Below, piece after piece: positions 48,491 to 60,622 of a stretch of 64,000 nt of DNA. Made by a program: the position numbers and the translations under genes. The notes under the pieces are model-generated. The model did no database searches, was not told the DNA's origin, and worked only from the letters and a program-made list of their open reading frames with translations. Position 1 is the stretch's first letter. The number at the start of each line of letters is the position of its first letter. Source of the DNA: Allium sativum (taxonomy: Eukaryota > Streptophyta > Magnoliopsida > Asparagales > Amaryllidaceae); assembly GCA_030737875.1 (NCBI GenBank), contig CM060926.1, positions 165,377,079 to 165,441,078 on the forward strand, given 5' to 3'.

Positions 48491-50200
48491 CATGTCTTGT
48501 TCATTAGCATTAACTGATTTATTAATGCACCAACCTCTCACATTAGATATGTGTTGTTGCGGTTACTGGATGTGTCGGGCGGTTCCGGGCAGTTTTACAC
48601 CACAACTCAATCTAACCTCGGGTTTTTCTTGGGCATGATGCACTAACCTCTCACATTAGATAGGTGTTGTTGTGGTTATTAGATGTATCGGGCGGTTCCG
48701 GGCAGTTTTACACCACAACTCAATCTAACCTCGGGTTAGGCACATTCGTCTTTTCGCTAATTTACATATTTACAATTTATATGCAAATTATTCACAACTG
48801 TTGTCAATTTCAGATTATGACACATTTTCCATAAATGTCCAAGTCTGGATTCATATGTTAATTATCACAACCAGTCATATTCCAATTCTCAAGTTATGCC
48901 TAACAAAGCTAATTGCAAGTTATGGCCCCCAAATTCAATTTCAAGTTATTACTCAAAATAGGCTACACCTAATCTTCCCAAGTTTGTAATAATAGACATG
49001 CCCCAAAATTACAATATCCATTATACTTGGCGTCCCAAAGCAATAGTTAGGCCAAATCAAGATTTAATGTTCCAATTTACATTTTATGCCCAATCTAGAT
49101 TTAATGCTCAAGTTACCCAAATTCGCAACAATAACAATTATGCTCAAAACATGATTTATATGCCAATTTCATACTTTGTCATTCTGCCAATTCTAGGTCC
49201 AATATGTCAAATTACATATTCATGTCAAATTACACCAAATTGCATCTTAACAGTCCTACCATACTACATGTTCCAAATTATGCCAAATAATGTCAATTTC
49301 ATGTTATACCCAATTACCCTCGTATTCATAACGTACGTATTTCGAGTTTTAACTCAAGGTTTATAAAATAAGGGGAGAAGTAAGATGGAACATTGTAAGG
49401 ATGGGCATAGTCATATGATGATAAGAACTATTGGTCCAATAAACTTGATGTACTAAAAAGACAAGTTTTGCATAGAATACATCGCAGGCATATAGGTATG
49501 ATTTGAATATCATCATGAATCATCACAGGCATATGAAATTAAAGAGGATTACAATTCCGATATACAACACGGAGAGATATGATTGGACCAATTTCATAGT
49601 CAAAAATGATTCCCGAAGATATTCAAGCATAGATTCAATGAAAGTATAGCTTACATCAGGCATATTCTCATATTCATTTTATTACATGTCACAATTAGAT
49701 TTATGCGTTCAAATCTAAAAAGTAACTGACTTACAAAACAAAGGCAAAAATCTTGTTTTCTGGGATCTGTTTTCTGAAACTGAATAGCTCTCCTTTGATG
49801 TAGACTTACTGTTATTCTAATTTAGATTTGATTTGATTCTTAGCTTCTATCTTGCTTTCTAGTTGAAGGAGAATGGCGGATACTCTAGGTTGACTATGGA
49901 CAACATAACTGCTCTTGCTATGAATTTGTGTGGTTTAGGGTTTAGATTTAGGTTGCTTATGTAGAAGTTTGATTTAATAAGAGCCATTAGATCAACCTAG
50001 GACCATTCAAAGCATTCAAACCTAAGAGAACCAACCATAACTTGCCACAAAAGCCCTAATGACTCAGAAAATCTTCACACAAAGAAACACGTCAGGTTTC
50101 AGATCTGGCCCGAGGGGGAGGTCGACCCCTAGTTCGACCCCCTAGTCGACCTATGTACCCGGGTAGACCCCCAGGTCAACTCCTGGTCGACCTGGTCTCT

Positions 50201-50220
50201 GGGCGGGAAATTTCCCGCCC
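50201..50220. promoter_or_regulatory. Double E2F-type palindrome in LTR
   Basis: GGGCGGGAAATTTCCCGCCC is a perfect 20-bp palindrome, about 248 bp from the LTR start on minus. Confidence 0.65.
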
Positions 50221-50922
50221 AGCCTACTTCGGGGTTTTTGAATTTCAAAACATAAATTTTAATTTCGGGCTGGTTATATTATTTAAATTCTTGAATCCTC
50301 TGAAGGTCATAACTCCTTCATACAAAGTCCGATTTACGCAAACTCGGACTATCTCAAGCAGAATTCCAAGACGAATGGATTAACCCATTTCCCTTAATTC
50401 TTCTTCTAAAAATTAAGTGTTCTTAAATTCTTTAATTTAATTATTCACCGAAAATACGAGGTGTTACAGAAACCCGTTTCGTGTTGTACGGCATGGTCCC
50501 TTGATTTTCTTTATTTTTAAAGTTAAGTTTTATATAATTGTTTTAGTTCTCGCACCAGTCACATGACTGACCTGGAATTTATTGTTTTAACCTAAACTCT
50601 GGGTATCCCTATTTTCCATACGGGCAGCTAGTAGTTTTGGTTTTGCAGATTTATATTCACAGGATCCTGGTTTACAGCTGGAATGATATTCGGAAAGCTC
50701 TGTATCCGTTTATCTCTTTCAGTTGTGTTTTGTATTATTTTCCGCTGCTATGTAATGTATTTTAATCTGTGATGTGTAATATTGATTCATACTATGTATA
50801 TTCTTGTACTCTGATGTAAATTGTTGTAATAAGCAATGAAATGTTCTTCTGTTTGTGTTCTGATTTGTCATGTTCTCAACTCAATTCGGGCTTTCCTTTA
50901 CGGGGAAGTTCGGGTCGTGTCA

Positions 50923-51292
50923 ATTTACTTGAATAAAGTTAATCCTAACTCGAGGTTTTTTGCATAAACGCTCGGGTCAGACCGAGTGTTACAACTTTAA
51001 GATTTTAGTTATCGAAGTAAGAGGCACGTGAAGACGCACACGGTCTAGATCGGAAATTCTGTGAAGTTTTATTTAATCAAAATCTATGTACTTCAATAGT
51101 GTAAAATTTATTGTACAACTCTGATATATTATGTATAATGCTTCCGCTGTGAGATTTTGTAGTTTATTTATTTTGTGATTTCTGTACCTGATTCTGTTTA
51201 AACCCCATTAGCTAAATAATAATCTGTCGTTTCGAGCGGTTCGAGTTGGTTTAGTTACCGGCTTGAAGCAGTCAAAAAGGCGGGTGGTTACA
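50923..51292 (+). repeat. Family C left LTR, piece 3
   Basis: It resumes with atttacttgaataaagttaa, the same text as 54178 onward in the right LTR, and shares cgctcgggtcagaccgagtg. It ends GGTGGTTACA at the PBS. Confidence 0.85.
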
Positions 51293-51294
51293 GT

Positions 51295-51305
51295 TGGTAT
51301 CAGAG
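51295..51305 (+). other. Primer-binding site (tRNA-iMet) of family C element
   Basis: TGGTATCAGAG begins three bases after the LTR end, in the expected place for minus-strand DNA priming. Confidence 0.8.
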
Positions 51306-52419
51306 GCAGATTTACACAAAGCTTAGCTTGTGGTGTTTAATAAGAATCTGTCACTCAAAATCATTATTGAGAGAGCGTAATTTGAAATATAAATTATTAT
51401 GAAACTAATATTTTGAAAGAGCGCCGCAGCAATAGCATGGTGTTATTTTGAAATTGATAAATTTAGAAACAAATTATTTCGAAGCTGATAATTTAATTTG
51501 AGAACATAAATTATTTTGAAGCTAAGTATGATGTTTTGTCTTATATATTTGGAAATCAAGAATGTTTCAATATAATTTGAATTTGTTTTCACAAGAACCT
51601 GATATGATTTTTTTTCAATTTGAAATGATTTTATGAAGCATTTGATTTAGAAATTGAAAAACTTGAATTTGCATAATACTTCGTTGAAAATTTAATAGAA
51701 ATCATATTTCTGATTTTTCTGTTATTAGATGAAAATTTATTTTTCAACTATTTAGGATATCATAAACGGTTTATAAAGTGTTTTATAAACAAGAAGAAAT
51801 TTTGATGACTTAAATCTCTATATTTTAAAGGATTTTGAAAAAAAAAACGATACTGTAATTTGAAAGTAATTGTAATTATTGTGCGAAACGATTTATACTT
51901 CGAGGTATGAACTGATTTGATATGTTACCAAGAAGCGAGTAACCTTTGACTAAAGAAAGGTATGATGTGGGTTGTAAGCTGTGATGATGGTTTGCACTAC
52001 GGGGAGACATCATTTATTGATATTGATACGCACGTAGGTTGTGCCTTGGTGTTTCCATTGGGGAGAAACTTCTCGATCTGTGTAGCATATCATATATGCT
52101 TGTGAAATATTTAAGAGTTTTAAAAAATGATTTTATTTGGAAATCCCTAAGTGAAGTAAGATTTGATATGAAAGAAATATATAGTATTTCAATAATTTTA
52201 AAATGAAACCAGATAAGTTGAAGAAATTATTTCTTATTTTGAGTTTAAGTTTTATTAAGAAATAATTTCGATAAATTAAATTTTATGGAATTTTGAAGTT
52301 TAAAATCCTATTGTTATTTTTTTTAAACTAAATTTTGTATTAGTATAAGTATTTTGTTGTATTAGCATATTTTTAACATCCTCTTTTTTCAAGGACGAAA
52401 AGTTCTGAGTGGGGGATAT
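51306..52419 (+). other. Non-coding internal region of family C element
   Basis: AT-rich, with no open frame worth noting and no gag or pol motif. It ends with a purine tract AGTGGGGGATAT (52408-52419) directly before the right LTR. Confidence 0.7.
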
Positions 52420-53092
52420 TGTAACTTCCTTGTAAATTTCGAGCATTTAGACTATTGAATTCAATTTAATTATTGAGTTAAAATGGTTTTAAAATAAATT
52501 TTATGATATTATTAATGAACGATTTCAAATTTATTTTTAATATAATAAGATGAATGGTGATTTATAATAATAAAAATTATTAACAAATTTTATATATATT
52601 TGGGATAATTAACTTTGAACTATTGATAAGTAATTAAATGATTGTTTTGTTTAAAAACTTGAATATGAGAGTTTTACCCTAATTGGTGATAAATTAATTA
52701 ATATTTCCAGTTTAAACTATATAGGAGATATTGTAACAAAATCGAATGTCAATGATATATAACACACGTTTTACCTAGCATGGTCAATGAAAATTAATGT
52801 TGACATTAATAATCAAATAGATCATACGCATAATTTCTCTGCTCGTTCACATTTCACGTAAGTTTATCTTCTTTCTCCTTCTTTTTCTACTTTCCCAAAA
52901 TTCACTACCTCCTTTCTCTCCACTTTATTTTTCATTAATAATGCATTCGTTTCTTTCCTCCACTTTATTAATTTTTTCCCCTGCATTCTAATGTATCTTA
53001 TTTTGTATTATCATTTCTTAAATCTCCATCCCTTTAATTCTCCTTTTCCGTTTTTGTTTCCCGTCATTATTTTCTCCAAAATCAAACCATCT

Positions 53093-53130
<38 letters not shown>

Positions 53131-54250
53131 GTATATGTATTTCCTTTATCTTTTATATCATGTTGTTTATATTTAGAAGCAAAAAAAATACCGTAAAACT
53201 TTTGACATTATCTACGCAAAACGTTTAACACATGATATTTAATATTATGTGTTTTGAAATTTAAAAAGTCACTAACTTTCTAACAATTAGTGTCAAACAA
53301 TTAATGTTGCATTCATTTCTTTTCATTTATTCTCTTTCTCTTTGTGATTTACTTTTGAAATTTAAATGAGAAATAAATATGTCACCTCAGCCTAAGTCAA
53401 CCAATTTATTTTCTTTGTAACGTACAACATATGGAATGACATAAGTGAGAAATAAATCACGTATCTTTCTCAGTTTCCTTCCTTATTCCTTTTTTCTTCT
53501 CTACAATTGTCTTCTACAAATTTTGGATCTTCTTCCTTCTCTCCACTTAAAAAATCTAATCCTAAATTCTAATCTACCTTCATTAGCCTCATGTTTCCAA
53601 AAAATTCGCGGTATCCTCTTCTTTTAAATTTTTTTTTGTCCTCCTTCTCAAAAAGAAAAAAAGATTTTAAATATCAAATTCGCTGCATAGGATTGGTCGT
53701 TGTCTTGTTTGTTTACGCAAGGTGAGTTTACTCATGATTTACTTTGTGCAGATTTTTCAACATCAATGCAAATTGAAATATAATATTTGATGCTTTGTTT
53801 GTTGTTTATGCCATGCTTTATAGTTGCCTTTTTTGTTGCCTTTTTGCTATTCAATTTCATGTTATCATTGTGTTTTTACACCATATTAGTGTTGATTTTC
53901 ATTATGTTGTCTTGATGTATTTATTATACCATATTATGTAAATTGAAGTACACATGTTGATATACTAACCTTGTCGTGTTGTATAAACCGTAAATACGTT
54001 AGTATGCACTCTTGCTTTGTTTTGTTAAAATACGTCATGCCTTGCTACGCTTCTTTGATTCATAGTCAACGATTTCGATGACCATGATTTCTTGACAATT
54101 TGGACACATATTCGAATGTTTAGAAACTGTTTACAAGTTAGGATTAACTATTATATTTTAATGTTTTATTGAAGTTGATTTACTTGAATAAAGTTAAACC
54201 TAACTCGAGTGTTTTTGTGTTTTTCATAAACGCTCGGGTCAGACCGAGTG
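52420..54250 (+). repeat. Family C right LTR (interrupted)
   Basis: It begins TGTAACTTCC and is uninterrupted where the left LTR carries two insertions. It contains a (CA)n(TA)n microsatellite at about 53093-53130. It stops at cagaccgagtg, where the left LTR continues with ttacaacttt, so a new insertion starts at 54251. Confidence 0.85.
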
Positions 54251-55079
54251 TGTAACATCCCATAATTTTAACCAAGTTTGATTTGGATTTTAATATATAT
54301 ATTTAGATTTTACTGAATATAAATTGATTTTTATAAGGTTTGAATATAAAATTTTACTTTGAATAAGTATCTTGTTTTATTAAATATGATTTTTTGTATA
54401 AGAAAAACTTATTTTAAAAAGTTATATTTTATTTATAAGATTTCATGTTTAAGTAATAATATTTTCTAATCTTGATGATATTGATTTGTAAAATATAAAT
54501 TTGGTAAAGGATAATTTATTTTATCATTTTACAAGAATGAATTTTATGATTTTATTTATTTTGATAAATTATAATGGTATTTATATATTGTATAAAGATT
54601 TTTATGTATTTATTTTCAACCATCTGTTAATATAGATTTTTGTAAACTATATGTACATATATTTGATTAGTATTTTGTAATAATTTAATTTAAAATATGA
54701 TAACTTATGATCTTGATATAGATAAGATCTATAAATGTTGCATTTATGTGTATAACTGAATTTGGCTACATTCAAAAGTGTTACTAAGTTAAATTAATTT
54801 TTAAATCTCCTTAAGATAAGGAGCATGGTGAGTTGTCTACTTAGGTGTCATGATGCATGGAGTAGTTCATGTGATAGACCCATGTAGCATGTATGTGTAA
54901 TACATGCATGAAGTTTGTATATGATAAGGACATGTGTCCTCTTACATGTCCTCATGCATGGTGAAGGATTCAAGGTGTAGCCAAAAGTCCATATAGGTGG
55001 AATCCATGCATGTAGTAAGAGCCTCATGCAAAGCCATGTGACCCATGATTAAAATGACCAAAACCCCCTTAGATTTGCC

Positions 55080-55087
55080 TATATAAA
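55080..55087 (+). promoter_or_regulatory. TATA box of the 54251 element
   Basis: TATATAAA followed by a C-rich start region (cccttcccctctcac), a plausible LTR promoter. Confidence 0.5.
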
Positions 55088-58000
55088 GAAGGTTAAGCAC
55101 CCCTTCCCCTCTCACTTCAACCATTATTCATTTCAAATGCAAATTTCTTCACGTCACTTCCCTTGTTCTTTGTTTTATTTCCTATAAATGAAAAATCCAC
55201 ATTTTCCTCCATTTGAAAATCCAAAGCTCCCAACCTATTCACATTTAGCCCAAACGATCTACGAGGAAGTTGTCCATATAGTCATTTCTGATTTTTAGAA
55301 ATTAACGGATCAGAGTTTCGTTGAGTGTTGAGAGAAAGATCCCTGTTTTACTGTAAAAGTGAAGAGTAGGTTCCGGAACTTCGGAAAATCATATCTCACA
55401 ATCCGCTCCGAATTAATCGACGCCATCAACACCGTTGTGATCAGAATGAGACGTATTATTTTTGGTGTTAGTTCGGTACGATTTGGTGTCGATGATGGAA
55501 AATGTTGGAAATTAGGTTTTGGATTTGTCGGAGATATAAACAACGATTGCCGAATCGGTGAATGATGTGATAATGAGAAAGGAGTGGGCTTCGATGTGGA
55601 GTAATTTGGTGAAGATCGGCGATAAAAAGTGTCGAGACATTGTATGGAGTTCACGCGATTTCCTGAACCAGGTCTCGACCATGGAGGAGTCGGATTTCAA
55701 TGGAGGAGGCCGAGGGTGATGTGTTGGTGTGCAGTGAGAAGAGGAGACGAAGGCGAGTATGCGTATGATTTCGGATCGAAGAACGGTGGAGTATTTTGGT
55801 GTGCACTATGCACAGCGCGGCATGCAAATGGGTACAGGAGTTCTTTACGCAAGGATTAGGAGGAGGAAGAAGAAGAAAGGAGGGATGGGCCGATTTTTGG
55901 AGAAATTGGGCTTGGTGGGCTTGGATATGTTTTATTTTCGTTTTTATTTAAGTTTAGATTTGTTTAAACTTTAAACCACTCTAACTCACTCATTTTAAAC
56001 CCGATTTACTCATCGTTGGATCCGTTAGAAACGTATCGGAAAGTAGAACACAATGATATATAAATTTGATAATTTTTGTTAAGTATAAATTTATAATAAA
56101 ATAAAAAGGTCCTTATATATGAATATATATAACGAAGATCGTTATTAATTCAATTTCAATATAAAAATCAGCAGAAATCTCCAACTGCTGATAGGAGTAG
56201 ATTGAGAGCCGTACGAGGAGCGCTGGCAGTGTTCGTTGGCCGTCCGTAAGGAATCTCTGATAGTGAAAAGTTTGGAGCTAGTATGGTGAGAACTTCTAAT
56301 TTAAATTTTATTTAAATTAGTTAATTTTAATTAGTTGAGATTAATTATAATTTGTTGATGATGATTGTGTGATGGATGTTGATGTTTGAATGGTTGTTCA
56401 TGAATTAGATAATACACTGAACACGAGTAAGCGTTATTGTCTGTAACGCTTGTGCACAGTTAAATGTTGTTGTGATGAATGAATTCATATCCATATGATT
56501 GTATAGTTCATTTGGATAGATATGATTGCATTGTATGATATCACACACACACACAAACACACCGTGGTTGTGGAATATATGGGTGATCGATTTAGATTCT
56601 CCTTCATATATATGATTTTTTTATTATTAAATAATATTTAAAAATTTTGGTTTTGAATTTAATATCAACTTTTGAATATTGAATTAGGATTTGGAAAATA
56701 ATTTAAATTATGTATTGATTTTGTATAACTGCAATGACCATGATCCTTATGGGTTAATTTTTGAATATTTAATATTTAATTTAAATATTGGGTTGGTAAA
56801 ATAAGTGAATTTTTATATTTGAGTTATCGATTTAAAAATCAATTTCAATTTAACATTGAAAATATTAAATTATCAGAATACGAAAATGGATTTAGTTGAA
56901 TTCAAATTTTAATTTGAATTGAAAATACAGTTTAAATAATTAATAGGATTTTTTTTTGAATTTATAACGATAATAATATTTATTTATTATCGAGAAAAAT
57001 AAATTGTCTGAAATTAATTTATATTGAATTAAATTAATATCTTCTACAGATGATCGAACGGGACTTCGATACCTATCCCAGTGTGTCCGGAATAGGGGTA
57101 TTACCCTAGAATTGACAGTTGTTGGGTTCAGAAAGGAATTAGGAATCAAGGCGTATTTTATTTTTAAGGACACCGATTTAAAACTAATTTAAATAAAATA
57201 TAATATCATGGTTTGTGGACCAAAACAAAACAAAAAGGCCTGGAAGGAATTGGCCATGCTACTCAGATTAAAACCACACCCTTCTCTTTAAAACCCCGAG
57301 TCTCTCTTCAGTATCAAATCGAGCAAATAAAAACTGTGATTTCTCCTTTTCATTTCCTGACCAAAAACAGAATTCGCTCCTCCATACTCAAATCAAAATC
57401 GCAAAGCGCGTTCCTGAAACTCGACCTCTTCCAGCATGAACTAGGGTTATGGATAACCCTCGATTTGACTCAAAATCAAGAGACAAGGTGGGTGCGTTCG
57501 AACCTCGACATGGAGCAGCTCGGTTGAGTGGAAAATGGGTGAAATAAATTTAGCGATGGAGTTGGAAGGGTACGACGCGACTGTAGGTTGAGGTTTCAAC
57601 GCGATGATGGTATTGCAGATTCCTGGAAGCCAGTGGAAGGCGCACGCATCTAGGAAGGAGTTGAGTTGGTCGTGGGTTTCGCTAAGAAGTTTAGGGGAGT
57701 TCGGTCTTGTTTGGATTTGGAGACGGCGACCAGAAATTTGATGTCAAGATAAGTCGGCAGTTGGTTTTTGAGCAAGCAAGAATTTGGAGTTTAGGAGAAG
57801 TAAGGGTAAGACTGATATTTAAATTATAGCTTAATTTAAATTTAGTTTAATATTTAAAAAAAATGGTTTAACTTATATAAACTGTTAATAAATTTATACG
57901 AGGTTCAATTGGAGATGGGTAATTATAAGGTCTGCTAATCACCAAGATGAAGGGGGTTAGAAATGAAATAGGAAGGAAAATGGAACGTTGGTGAAAAAGG

Positions 58001-58839
58001 GGGATTCAGATTTATAATTGTGATTAAGGTAATAAGTTCAACCTTATTGATTTATTTAAGTTAGCTAATTATATAAATATAGTCTAAGTAACTAATAAAG
58101 TATATTATCATATTTGTATAAGGTTCAAATATCACAAACCTATCGTATGGGTCCATAACGGTGAAATACACATGCTGGAATTGGTTTTGGGATTTTTGAA
58201 GTCAATTGAAATCAAAATGGATCACGAATTAAAACCCTGGTGAGTAAATTCTCACTCACCTCAATTATAAGTATTTTTATTCGCTAAAAATAATTGTTGT
58301 TGCTTGTTTGAATGTTGTTTGATTGATTTAAAATATATTAGTTATCTAGGATTGGTTGACTATTATATATATATATATATTGGGTTGATGATTGGTTGGA
58401 TTCCCGCAGTACCATTAGCGGATGCCCGCAGTTTCATTAGCGGATGATTACCCTATACGCCCCACGCTATGATTAGTGGATGACCTTCTATACCGCGATA
58501 TCCTGCCTCGAAGCAGGATGGGTATTACTATGTTAACTAACGTCTGTGGATGCAGGAAAAACAGGTTGGAGGAATCCAACTGGATTCCTCAAAAATATAT
58601 TATTTGTTTGTTGTTTGTTTGATTTCATATATATTCATAAATGATGTGTTAAAAATCAAATGATTGAAAATTGGTTGATTTGATTGTTTAAAATATCCCT
58701 GGGGCTTGAATATGGATTTATAAAAATATCGAAAAGGGTATTTGATATTTAAAAGGGGAATTCTATTTTTATAAATAGAATTTGAATTTTTAATGAACTG
58801 TAGAAAGTATTTACTTGTTTTGAAGATATATAAAACGAG

Positions 58840-59150
58840 TATTGAATTTATAAACGTTGTTTATAAATTTAGATATGGGATTTGAATCGAATTTATAAAC
58901 TCTGTTTATAAAGGAAAATATGGGATTCGAATCGAATTTATAAACTCTGTTTGTAAAGGAAAATATGGGATTTGAGTCGAATTTATAAACTCTGTTTATA
59001 AATGAAAAGGTGAGTTTTGAATCGAATTTATAAACTCTGTTTATAAAGGAAGATATGGGATTTGAATCGAATTTATAAACTCTGTTTATAAAGGAAAATA
59101 TGGGATTTGAGTCAAATTTATAAACGTTGTTTATAAATAAATGCAGAGAA
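58840..59150. repeat. 45-bp minisatellite
   Basis: Seven or so units of aatttataaac, tctgtttataaa and ggaaaatatgggatttgaatc in tandem. Because 45 is a multiple of three and stops are absent in one minus frame, a 114-codon frame of 15-residue repeats (INRVYKFDSNPI core) runs through it. I regard that frame as an artefact of the period. Confidence 0.9.
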
Positions 59151-59450
59151 TTCAAATAGAATTTGAATAGATTTGAATATAGAAATTCAAATGGACTTTA
59201 AACTATAGATTTGAATAGAGAAATTCAAACGGACTTTAAACGATTTGAATATAGGATTCAACTGGAATTTAAACAATAGAATTTGAATAGATTTGAATAA
59301 TAGAATTCAAATGGAGTTTAATTATAGAATTTGAATATAGAATTCAAATGAAGTTTAAATATAGGGATGCATATAGAATTCAAAGGAAGTTTAAATAAAG
59401 AGAATTCAAGTAGAATTGAATTGGAATTTGAATAGAGAAGTCGATAAGGA
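59150..59450. repeat. Degenerate gaattcaaat / atttgaat repeats
   Basis: Alternating gaatttgaatag and gaattcaaatgg words, each other's near inverse, with variable spacing, directly after the minisatellite. Confidence 0.75.
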
Positions 59451-60198
59451 AACGAGAGTATGAGTATAATTAGAAATTGTTAATATGCAGTTAAAATATA
59501 TTTGAACATGTCATGTTCAAATATGAAGGTGAAATAGACTGAAAAGTTAAGTAACAGATTTAATTAACAAATTGAGTTAAAACGATTGGTATAGTTAAAA
59601 TAGATTGGACAGGCATAAATATACAGGAGACAGGTATGGAATAAAGTATAGAAGTGAAATAAATAGAATGCCCGACAAAAAGGTACGTATTTAATTCATA
59701 TATGAGATTTTATGCGCCGTATCGGCAAGCCGCTTGGCTTTTTCTTTTTCTTTTTGAGATGAGAAGGACCGGGAAAGCTATTTGAAATTTCCCTATGCTC
59801 CCGGTACAAAGGAGGTTATGGCGAATTTTTCCGGGAATTTAAGGAGATAGAATATTTTTAAGATAATTTGATAGTTAGAAATCAACTTATCAATATATAT
59901 AGAAGTCGATAAGGAAGCGAACTTAAAAATATAATAGTATAATCAAAAAGGAAGACTAGAAGTAAAATCTCGAAAGAATAGAAAGAGAAAGTATATATGT
60001 GTTTAAAAGTGAAGAAGTAGTTGTATGGTATTGATTTTTCGAGTAAGTAGTCATGTCTGTTTTGGAGTTATAAATGTTATTCAGTCAAGGTCTGAGAGGT
60101 AGTTATACCCCAACTTGATTGATTTCATTATTAGCAAATAAATAGTAAGATTCCAGGCTCGAAGATCAATGTTGGATAAAAGTTAGTTGAATATAGTA

Positions 60199-60246
60199 TT
60201 TGGGTTGTCGTAACGATGTTTTACACAACATCCGTTTTAACCCAAA
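60199..60246. repeat. Single GGGTT..AACCC hairpin
   Basis: TTTGGGTTGTCGTAACGATG pairs imperfectly with the following catccgttttaacccaaa. It resembles the array at 34230-34960. Confidence 0.65.
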
Positions 60247-60527
60247 TAAATGTAAGCTGGGAAATAGATGTTAAATATTTCCTAAGTATAGAAATAAACG
60301 AGATCGGAAAGAGATAAGTAATTGGAATATTTTCCAATTATAAATAGCATATATTTTCTAAAGTTTAGAAAATAAAGGAAGGCGATATTCGGAAATGTTT
60401 TCCAAATAACGTAACAGGCCAATATGGTTATTGAAAATATTTGGTTAACAAATATTGATAAAGAAATCGAGAAGTAATTTAATTAATGGAATATTAATTA
60501 AAGGCTCAGTGATTGTTGGATGTTTGG

Positions 60528-60622
60528 ATGAACACTTGTTTTATTCGATAGTTAAATCATCAACTATCGAAACACTTGTTTTTATTCGATAGTTAAATCA
60601 CAGACTATCGAAGTTTTGACCA
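60528..60622. repeat. Duplicated TTCGATAGTT..AACTATCGAA hairpin
   Basis: Two tandem copies of a unit of about 45 bp, each containing ttcgatagttaaatca followed by actatcgaa, so each folds into a stem. Confidence 0.85.

Larger units (their letters stand above)
40013..50468 (-). mobile_element. Two-LTR Ty3/gypsy element, family A (10.46 kb)
   Basis: Two direct repeats of about 4.0 kb (40013-44015 and 46448-50468) start TG and end CA. Perfect GAAAC duplications flank the whole (40008-40012 and 50469-50473). Read on minus, the 5' LTR is on the right. It is followed by a tRNA-iMet primer site TGGTATCAGAG (46435-46445), an internal domain of only 2.4 kb with gag and protease remnants, and a purine tract AAGGAGGGGAGAA (44016-44028) before the 3' LTR. 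The order zinc knuckle, protease, start of RT points to Ty3/gypsy. Most of RT, RNase H and integrase is missing, so it is defective. The LTRs look similar over long stretches with scattered differences, so the insertion is fairly recent but not new. Confidence 0.9.
46448..50468 (-). repeat. Family A 5' LTR (right copy)
   Basis: 4021 bp, with the same modules as the left copy. The TATA region reads TACATAA on minus (near 49958) instead of TATATAA. The E2F-type palindrome (50201-50220) is intact. Confidence 0.9.
29549..50922 (+). mobile_element. Solo LTR, family B, interrupted by three insertions
   Basis: It begins TGTAACAACCCAGAAAATC and ends GGGTCGTGTCA, with perfect ATTTA duplications at 29544-29548 and 50923-50927. 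Removing the retroposon, the solo family A LTR and the two-LTR family A element leaves about 6.5 kb. Flanks of each insertion join in the same order as the uninterrupted minus-strand copy (for example ggaccggcc, gaggcgcctcgg, ctccgg-ttg-gttgcatt). It is longer than that copy because of a hairpin array (34230-34960) and a tandem duplication (34990-36100). No coding domain is present. Confidence 0.85.
22556..54250 (+). mobile_element. Family C LTR element, non-coding, split by nested insertions
   Basis: The left LTR starts TGTAACATACC at 22556 and ends GGTGGTTACA at 51292. A primer-binding site TGGTATCAGAG follows at 51295. A short internal region and a purine tract (AGTGGGGGATAT) lead to a right LTR starting TGTAACTTCC at 52420. 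The left LTR lies in three pieces (22556-23446, 28628-29548, 50923-51292), together about 2.17 kb. The right LTR is interrupted at 54250, and its last 300 or so bases lie beyond the window. The internal 1.13 kb carries no gag or pol that I can see, so it is a LARD-like, non-autonomous element. The PBS and the ggacgaaa..gtggggga end suggest a Ty3/gypsy parent. Confidence 0.8.
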
